This document shows positions 40,878-45,145 of a DNA stretch of 45,145 nt, one piece after another. Within the stretch, counting starts at the first letter, position 1. Every line of letters starts with the position of its first letter. The notes under the pieces were generated by a model. That model worked only from the letters and a program-made list of their open reading frames with translations. It did not search any database and was not told the origin of the DNA. Source of the stretch: DAOUCV01 sp034432095. Lineage in GTDB: Bacteria; Chloroflexota; Dehalococcoidia; Dehalococcoidales; UBA2162. The DNA is taken from NCBI GenBank assembly GCA_034432095.1, contig DAOUCV010000089.1, forward strand, positions 1 through 45,145, read 5' to 3'. The position numbers were made by a program, and so were the translations under genes.

Positions 40878-41423
40878 ATGAGAGTGGTGTCAATTGTAGG
40901 GATGACCGGAGCAGGCAAGTCAGAGGTAGCCAAGCTATTTGAGGCGAACGGTTTTACCAGAATACGGTTTGGCGATGTAACTGACCTAGAGGTGAGGAAG
41001 AGAGGTCTGGAGCTAAACGAAGAAAACGAGCGCTATGTCAGGGAGCTCCTCCGTAAGGAGCATGGGATGGCAGCTTATGCTAAACTGAACTTGCCCAGAA
41101 TAGATTCCGCCCTGAGACACTCAGATGTGGTCATTGATGGGCTATATTCCTGGGACGAATATACCCTTCTCAAGGAGTACTACGGGGAAGGCTTTTCTGT
41201 GGTGGCAGTCTGGGCATCACCAAAAACAAGGTATGCCCGGCTGGCCGGTAGGATGAATCGCGGGCTCACCCCGGAAGAAGCTGCCAGCCGTGATAAGGCG
41301 GAGATTGAGAATATTGGCAAGGGTGGACCCATTGCCATGGCTGATTTCACCATCATCAATGAATCCTCCCTGGAGGCTTTAAAGAAGGAAACAGAGAAGA
41401 TTATCCTCAAGCTGAAAAGATGA
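40878..41423 (+). CDS. UPF0200-like P-loop kinase (dephospho-CoA-kinase-like)
   Basis: The 181-residue protein begins with a P-loop GMTGAGKS at 8-15, followed by FEANGFTRIRFGDV and a VVIDGLYSWDEY block near 108. This order matches the UPF0200 family (CoaE/adenylate-kinase-like), best known from archaea. The enzymatic substrate is not established for this family, but a nucleotide or CoA-precursor kinase is likely. The 4-bp overlap with the dCMP deaminase gene suggests a link to deoxynucleotide metabolism. The nearly leaderless transcript is consistent with an archaeal flavour but is not evidence of transfer. Confidence 0.8.
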   Translation: MRVVSIVGMTGAGKSEVAKLFEANGFTRIRFGDVTDLEVRKRGLELNEENERYVRELLRKEHGMAAYAKLNLPRIDSALRHSDVVIDGLYSWDEYTLLKEYYGEGFSVVAVWASPKTRYARLAGRMNRGLTPEEAASRDKAEIENIGKGGPIAMADFTIINESSLEALKKETEKIILKLKR

Positions 41424-41902
41424 AAAAACTGACTAGACCGGACGTTGATGAGTATTTTCTGAAGATTGCCTTAGTGGTGGCTGAGCGTTCAACCTGCCGT
41501 CGGCACCATATTGGCGCGGTTGCCGTGAGGGATAAACACATACTCACTACGGGCTATAATGGTGCTCCGGCCGGGCTCAAGGACTGCCTTGAGCTGGGCT
41601 GTCTGAGGGATGAGCTGAATATCCCCTCCGGAGAGAGGCACGAAATATGTCGGGGTATCCACGCCGAGCAAAATGTAATCATTCAGGCTGCCCTCCACGG
41701 CATCAGCCTGGAGGGCAGCACCGTTTACTGCACTCATACGCCCTGTGTGCTGTGTGCCAAGATGCTGGTCAACGCCAAGATAAAACGGTTCGTCAGCTTT
41801 GGGGAGTACCGCGATAACACTTTTATAGACCTGTTTAAAGACGCCGGCATAGAATTTGACATCAAGAAAAGACCCTCATCCAAGATAAACTATCTGGGTT
41901 AG
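41420..41902 (+). CDS. Deoxycytidylate (dCMP) deaminase family protein
   Basis: Converts dCMP to dUMP for dTTP synthesis. The 160-residue protein has the zinc site HAEQ (His81, Glu83) and PCVLC (Cys109, Cys112), together with the substrate-side RRHHIGAVAVRDKHILTTGY and YNGAPAGLKDC blocks typical of the ComEB/T4-type enzymes. It also has the CRGIHAEQN and HTPC features of dCMP deaminase over cytidine deaminase. It overlaps the preceding P-loop gene by four bases, and the pair is transcribed from the promoter at 40833. Confidence 0.92.
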   Translation: MKKLTRPDVDEYFLKIALVVAERSTCRRHHIGAVAVRDKHILTTGYNGAPAGLKDCLELGCLRDELNIPSGERHEICRGIHAEQNVIIQAALHGISLEGSTVYCTHTPCVLCAKMLVNAKIKRFVSFGEYRDNTFIDLFKDAGIEFDIKKRPSSKINYLG

Positions 41903-42010
41903 AGGTTTTTATGAACCTTCCTCCCCTCCTTCAATGGGGATACAGGGGTGAGGTCAATAGACAACCTAAATTTCCCTAGACTTTTCCCCAGAAAAAGAGT
42001 AGAATTAAAT

Positions 42011-42097
42011 ATGGACAGTCTATGGGAAATAGGTAATATGTCGTTAATCGTCATTATACCAGTGGTAAAAGAAAAAGAAGCACCGAGCTTAATGTGA
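42011..42097 (+). CDS. Possible leader peptide upstream of the SWIM gene
   Basis: A 28-codon frame starts MDSLWEIGNMSLIVIIPVVK and ends KEAPSLM. The internal ATG at 42038, preceded by AGGTAAT, would give 19 residues. Its last codons and stop lie within the 5' arm and loop of the terminator at 42078-42109, an arrangement seen in translational attenuators. There is no strong ribosome-binding site, so this could be chance. Confidence 0.25.
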   Translation: MDSLWEIGNMSLIVIIPVVKEKEAPSLM

Positions 42098-42109
42098 CGG
42101 TGCTTTTTT
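42078..42109 (+). terminator. Intrinsic terminator just before the SWIM-domain gene
   Basis: AAGCACCG (42078-42085) pairs with CGGTGCTT (42098-42105), followed by a short T-run to 42109. It ends 16 bases before the SWIM gene start codon, so it either ends transcripts from dCMP deaminase or controls read-through into the SWIM gene. Confidence 0.65.
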
Positions 42110-42125
42110 AGTCAAGGAGGTACGG

Positions 42126-42389
42126 ATGCAGTCAAGCCTGATTGGGAAAATCGAGAAAGCCAAACGCTACGCCCAGGAGAAAGACCGGGTTACCTTCTCT
42201 GAGCTTTCCGTGAAATTCCGCGGGGATAACAACAACTACGATGTCAGTTTTCACAACGGCAAGTGGCGCTGCACCTGCGGCTTCTTCTCAAGCTGGGGGG
42301 TCTGCAGTCACACGATGGCACTGGAAAAAATCCTGGGCAATATGCTGCCCCAAGAGGCTATGACGATAAAATTCGACTCTGTCCCCTGA
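42126..42389 (+). CDS. Small SWIM zinc-finger protein
   Basis: The 87-residue protein carries a CxCx(n)CxH motif: CTCGFFSSWGVCSH at residues 50-63, the SWIM zinc-binding signature. The surrounding VSFHNGKWRCTCGFFSSWG and MALEKILG also fit the fold. SWIM domains bind DNA or partner proteins in SWI2/SNF2 ATPases, MuDR transposases and RecQ-like or Shu recombination factors. Here the domain stands alone. The start has AAGGAGG seven bases upstream. The gene converges with folC. Confidence 0.85.
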   Translation: MQSSLIGKIEKAKRYAQEKDRVTFSELSVKFRGDNNNYDVSFHNGKWRCTCGFFSSWGVCSHTMALEKILGNMLPQEAMTIKFDSVP

Positions 42390-42447
42390 GTTTCTAACCC
42401 CATGCCCTCTACTCGTTCCACCGTGGATAGCCCATCCCTTCCACTGT

Positions 42448-43776
42448 TTACCCTGTCAGACCAAGCTTACCCGCCTGCTCAATGGCTCCGGCAACCACAA
42501 ACAATGAGCCGGTAACACAAATGAGGTCCTTCTCACCTGCCAGAGATAGGGCTAAAGGCAGGGCAATGGAAATGTCCTCAGTTGCCTGCGCTTCCACTCC
42601 TTGCCGGCTAAGCTCAGCCACCACACTGGCTGTGGGCATAGCCCGAGGATGAGTAGAGTGAGTGGCAATTACTTTATCAAACAGGGGCGCTAACTCCGAG
42701 ATTATCCCAGCTATATCCTTATCGGACGAGAATCCGATAATCAGGATAGCCCGGTCAAAGTCAAAGTATTGCTCAAGAGACTGCTTCAGCTTGCGGGCCG
42801 AGTCCGGATTATGGGCACCATCAACCACCACCAAGGGATGACGGCTTAGAACCTGGAGCCGACCCGGCCAGCTCACCCGCGCCAGACCGTCAGCGATGCT
42901 ACCTGCCGAAATATGGAAACCCTTCTCCGCCAGAACCTCAAGGGCAGCCACCGCTGTGGCCGCATTGTCGAGCTGATGTTGACCAAGAAGGGGTATTGAT
43001 AATTCATAACTGCCCAGTCTTCCCTTCACTCGAAGGGATTGTCGGCTCGAATCAAAGCCGAGGCTCTGCCGGGTGACTTCTCTACCGATGCTTATCCACT
43101 TTGCGTTACGGTCAAGGCAGACCTGCTCAATGACCCGGTTTACTTCCTCAACCTGCGGGGAAGTCACTACTACGCTACCCGATTTAATAATGCCAGCTTT
43201 TTCAGCCGCAATCTCAGCCAAGGTATTACCCAGCACCTCCATATGGTCGAAGCTAATCGACGTGATAACACAAACCTCAGGCTGGACTACATTGGTGGCA
43301 TCAAGCCTGCCTCCCAGCCCCACTTCAATTACCTGAAAATCTACCCCCTTTTGCTTGAAGTAGGCAAATCCTATAGCGGTTACTATCTCGAAGGTAGTCA
43401 ACTGACCATAGGTGCCCTTCTTGTTCACCGCCTCAACCTCAGGTTTAATCTCCTCCACCAGGGCGACAAGCTCTTCGTTAGAGATTAAATTGCCATCAAC
43501 CCTGATACGCTCATTGAAGGTGTGCAGATGGGGTGAGGTGTAAAGCCCGGTAATATAACCGGAGGCAGTGAGAGCCGACGCCGTCATAGCCGCTACACTG
43601 CCCTTCCCCTTGGTGCCGGCAATATGAACCGTCCTGGCTCTCAGGTGCGGGTTACCTAACCGAGCCAGCAGTTCGACAACGCGCCTAAGGTCATAACGGG
43701 CTGGCGCACGGGGCTCCCTTTCATAGTCAATAAAACTGTAGACATAGTCCAGAGCCTGCTGATAATCAATACTCAT
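42448..43776 (-). CDS. folC: Folylpolyglutamate / dihydrofolate synthase
   Basis: FolC adds glutamates to folates and may also make dihydrofolate from dihydropteroate. The 442-residue protein is a Mur-ligase relative with VHIAGTKGKGSVAAMTASAL near 50, YTSPHLHTFNERIRVDG near 79, GLGGRLDATNVVQPEV near 155 and the C-terminal VVDGAHNPDSARKL near 316. The start is set at ATG 43776, three codons inside an upstream TTG frame with no better ribosome-binding site. It follows the unknown gene at 11 bases. Confidence 0.95.
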   Translation of the reverse strand: MSIDYQQALDYVYSFIDYEREPRAPARYDLRRVVELLARLGNPHLRARTVHIAGTKGKGSVAAMTASALTASGYITGLYTSPHLHTFNERIRVDGNLISNEELVALVEEIKPEVEAVNKKGTYGQLTTFEIVTAIGFAYFKQKGVDFQVIEVGLGGRLDATNVVQPEVCVITSISFDHMEVLGNTLAEIAAEKAGIIKSGSVVVTSPQVEEVNRVIEQVCLDRNAKWISIGREVTRQSLGFDSSRQSLRVKGRLGSYELSIPLLGQHQLDNAATAVAALEVLAEKGFHISAGSIADGLARVSWPGRLQVLSRHPLVVVDGAHNPDSARKLKQSLEQYFDFDRAILIIGFSSDKDIAGIISELAPLFDKVIATHSTHPRAMPTASVVAELSRQGVEAQATEDISIALPLALSLAGEKDLICVTGSLFVVAGAIEQAGKLGLTG

Positions 43777-43787
43777 AAACAGCAAGC

Positions 43788-44138
43788 CTACAAAAACTCA
43801 ATCGCCGAAATGGCTTCGTTAAACTGAATAATCTTGGTGAGATTCTGGCGCGTTTCCCTGTCTGTAATCGGCTCGACTTCTGATACCAGTCGCCCCGCTT
43901 CATCTCTTGTTTTCTGCCAGTTGACAATGTATCCGGGCACCATAGCGTATGTCCAGCTACCATTGGCACCGCAGGAGCAGTCCAATACCGCCTGGCCAAT
44001 TACATATAAAACTTCTCTGCCGTTATACTTCAGCCTTACTTCCTGCAGGGGAGTGTAATGGCCGGAGATACCGGCTCTTACCTCCTTGCCCAGTTCCGGA
44101 TGCGTATATGTGGTTGTTTTGGGGGGTGCTATTACCAT
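43788..44138 (-). CDS. Conserved-looking hypothetical protein with CSCG motif
   Basis: The 116-residue protein is soluble and contains one clear signature, LDCSCGANGSWTYAMVPGYI at about 53-72, with two close cysteines and an aromatic run, preceded by a beta-rich stretch (RLKYNGREVLYVIGQAVLD). This does not match a metal-binding or enzyme family that I can name. The gene lies 11 bases upstream of folC and 31 bases downstream of the Nfu-type gene, in the same direction, so the three are probably cotranscribed from the promoter at 44438-44467. Its function is unknown. Confidence 0.7.
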   Translation of the reverse strand: MVIAPPKTTTYTHPELGKEVRAGISGHYTPLQEVRLKYNGREVLYVIGQAVLDCSCGANGSWTYAMVPGYIVNWQKTRDEAGRLVSEVEPITDRETRQNLTKIIQFNEAISAIEFL

Positions 44139-44169
44139 AGAGATGTGAGCTCCTTATTTCCCAATAAGC

Positions 44170-44391
44170 CTATTTGGCGGCAACTACTTCCTTGATTTCG
44201 GGGATTTCTTGCTTCAGGATTCGTTCAATCGCCATCTTCAGTGTCAGGGTAGCCATAGGACAGCCACCGCAGGCACCGGTCAATCTTACCTCAACTGTGC
44301 CATCATTGACACCAACCAGCTCCACGTTACCGCCATCACGAACCAGCGCAGGTCGTATCAAATCCAGTACTTCTTCCACCTTCTCTCGCAT
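44170..44391 (-). CDS. NifU C-terminal-type Fe-S scaffold (Nfu)
   Basis: The 73-residue protein is a stand-alone NifU-like C-terminal domain. It has IRPALVRDGGNVELVGV near 12 and the CX2C cluster site GACGGCPMATLTLKMAIE near 39. Nfu proteins carry or deliver 4Fe-4S clusters. The start is ATG 44391, because AAGGAG precedes it at a suitable distance; a longer frame from 44433 is not supported. It complements the minimal SufBC-like system elsewhere in this window. Confidence 0.95.
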   Translation of the reverse strand: MREKVEEVLDLIRPALVRDGGNVELVGVNDGTVEVRLTGACGGCPMATLTLKMAIERILKQEIPEIKEVVAAK

Positions 44392-44437
44392 TAAAATCTC
44401 CTTCCTTTTGATAGCAGAGTACTCCCCTGCCAATTAA

Positions 44438-44467
44438 ATCTTACCATAGCCAAGAATAGCTGGTCAA
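44438..44467 (-). promoter_or_regulatory. Promoter of the nfu-unknown-folC transcript
   Basis: TTGACC (44467-44462), an 18-base spacer and TAAGAT (44443-44438) on the minus strand, about 45 bases before the nfu start. Confidence 0.6.
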
Positions 44468-44483
44468 TTTGAGGCTATTTTGT

Positions 44484-44615
44484 GAACCTCACCCCCCTTT
44501 AAGCACCCAGAAAAATCAAAGATTTTTCTGGGAACCGCTTTATCCCCCTCTCCTTAAAAAGGGGAGGGGGAGAGGTATTCAGAAGAGGGGCTAGCGCCCC
44601 TCTTGGACGCCCCTA
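44484..44615 (+). repeat. Modular palindromic repeat, copy 14 (complete head-A-B-C)
   Basis: Head GAACCTCACCCCCC, perfect module A at 44506-44532, module B at 44544-44570 (CCCCCTCTCC...GGAGGGGG type) and module C at 44583-44604 (AAGAGGGGC...GCCCCTCTT), ending GGACGCCCC. The rest of the 44468-44720 gap shows no gene that I can support. Confidence 0.9.
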
Positions 44616-44720
44616 CCTGCGGAAAGTAGCCGCACTCACCACGCTAAAAATATCTGCCTTTTGCCTAAAAAGTTCAAATAGATTAAGGTTCAAAGTACCG
44701 GTTGGGTAATTGGTCTTTTC

Positions 44721-45026
44721 TTACTGGCTGGCTAAATAATCCTCTACAGATTTTGGAATATCAACTTTGATTGATTCTCTAGATAAAGTTTGTGTTTTAA
44801 ACTTGTTCAAGGTTTCCTCATCCAATGCATTCATATCTACCCACAACCCGTCATCTCCGTCACCTTGACCAAATCGATACCCACTGATGACAAAGATTTC
44901 ACCATTATTCAGGACAAATTCAAGGGCTCCACAACCCGTGAAGTCTTCTTTTGGGCTTCTCTCCCTTACTAAAAGTACGCCGTATTGATTTACTCGTTCA
45001 ATAAAATATGCCTTGGTGGTATCCAT
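44721..45026 (-). CDS. Hypothetical protein of 101 residues
   Basis: The soluble protein starts MDTTKAYFIERVNQYGVLLV and has an alpha/beta pattern with one cysteine (FTGCGALEFV) and a glycine/aspartate-rich loop (FGQGDGDDGLW). No family is recognised. The start is the ATG at 45026, with GGGAGG four bases upstream; the longer frame from 45038 would start within that site. It has no clear promoter and is followed by repeat copy 14. The last 107 bases of the window upstream of it hold nothing I can support. Confidence 0.6.
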   Translation of the reverse strand: MDTTKAYFIERVNQYGVLLVRERSPKEDFTGCGALEFVLNNGEIFVISGYRFGQGDGDDGLWVDMNALDEETLNKFKTQTLSRESIKVDIPKSVEDYLASQ

Positions 45027-45145
45027 TTTGCCTCCCATGAACGCACAGTGCTGTCAAGCTCCGTGCATTCTTTTTATTTTGCTGCCCTTTTAAGGGCTCT
45101 CGACCAACCTCCCATTGGTTCCGATTAAACTACGGAACACATCGT

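Noticed and set aside
41920..41960. C-rich stretch CCTCCCCTCC...GGGGATACAGGGG after dCMP deaminase as another repeat copy
   Set aside because: It shares base composition with module B, but the arms do not pair well and no head, A or C module is present.
45027..45145. Possible end of a gene or RNA at the right edge
   Set aside because: The short minus-strand frames there stop quickly, no family motif is visible, and the small GCCCTT/AAGGGC hairpin is not followed by a clear T-run.

Overview
The window is about 45 kb of compact, bacterial chromosomal DNA with roughly 45 protein genes, no rRNA or tRNA gene that I could find, no CRISPR array and no insertion sequence. The gene set points to an anaerobic member of the Chloroflexota, most likely class Dehalococcoidia. 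The evidence is an 11-subunit complex I lacking NuoEFG, an archaeal-style HerA/NurA/Mre11 set, a minimal two-gene SUF-like Fe-S assembly system, a QueG/RdhA-like iron-sulfur protein, an archaeal/eukaryotic-type single-chain glycyl-tRNA synthetase, and frequent GTG/TTG starts. The class-level assignment is an inference from gene content and not a phylogenetic result.

Layout. 1-6371 (mostly minus strand): start of ispE, rsmA, herA, a HAS-like partner gene, three tiny genes, a QueG/RdhA-like Fe-S protein and nurA. 6454-8162 (minus): SufB/D-like and SufC-like genes with their own promoter. 8437-10136: a LysE-type exporter converging on a cation diffusion facilitator whose leader carries an intrinsic terminator. 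10159-14012 (minus): secF, secD and a CCA-adding-type nucleotidyltransferase. 14152-14481 (plus): a small helix-turn-helix protein. 14590-24901 (plus): nuoABCDHIJK, a DUF2007-like gene, nuoLMN. 24942-28149 (minus): Mre11/SbcD-like nuclease, glycyl-tRNA synthetase, a DUF1648-like membrane protein. 28226-29143 (plus): purC. 29135-35206 (minus): histidine genes hisZ-hisG-hisD-hisC-hisB, where hisG encodes two HisG domains in one chain. 35338-37438 (plus): the NfeD/stomatin membrane-protease pair. 37453-40751 (minus): birA, a lipid-kinase-like gene, an ABC-2 permease and ATPase. 40878-42389 (plus): a UPF0200-like P-loop kinase, dCMP deaminase and a SWIM zinc-finger protein. 42448-45026 (minus): folC, a conserved-looking unknown, an Nfu-type Fe-S scaffold and another unknown.

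The most distinctive non-coding feature is a family of modular palindromic repeats scattered between genes. A complete copy has a C-rich head beginning TAACC, a 27-bp palindrome (module A), a C-run/G-run hairpin (module B) and a hairpin of the AAGAGG...CCTCTT type (module C). About 13 complete or partial copies lie in gaps between genes, in both orientations, and several have entered gene ends: they encode the last residues of HerA and of the QueG-like protein, supply the stop region of glyS and hisZ, and provide the likely ribosome-binding region of sbcD.

Working together: the nuo genes give a membrane proton-pumping module whose electron donor is not encoded here. SufC/SufB-like and Nfu proteins can supply the Fe-S clusters for Nuo and the QueG-like protein. 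HerA, NurA and Mre11 form a DNA-end-processing set. The his genes make up about half of histidine synthesis, with a fused HisG and a HisZ regulatory subunit. Three features deserve the closest look: the repeat family, the tandem HisG with complementary loss of active-site motifs, and the promoter-leader-terminator arrangement in front of the cation exporter.
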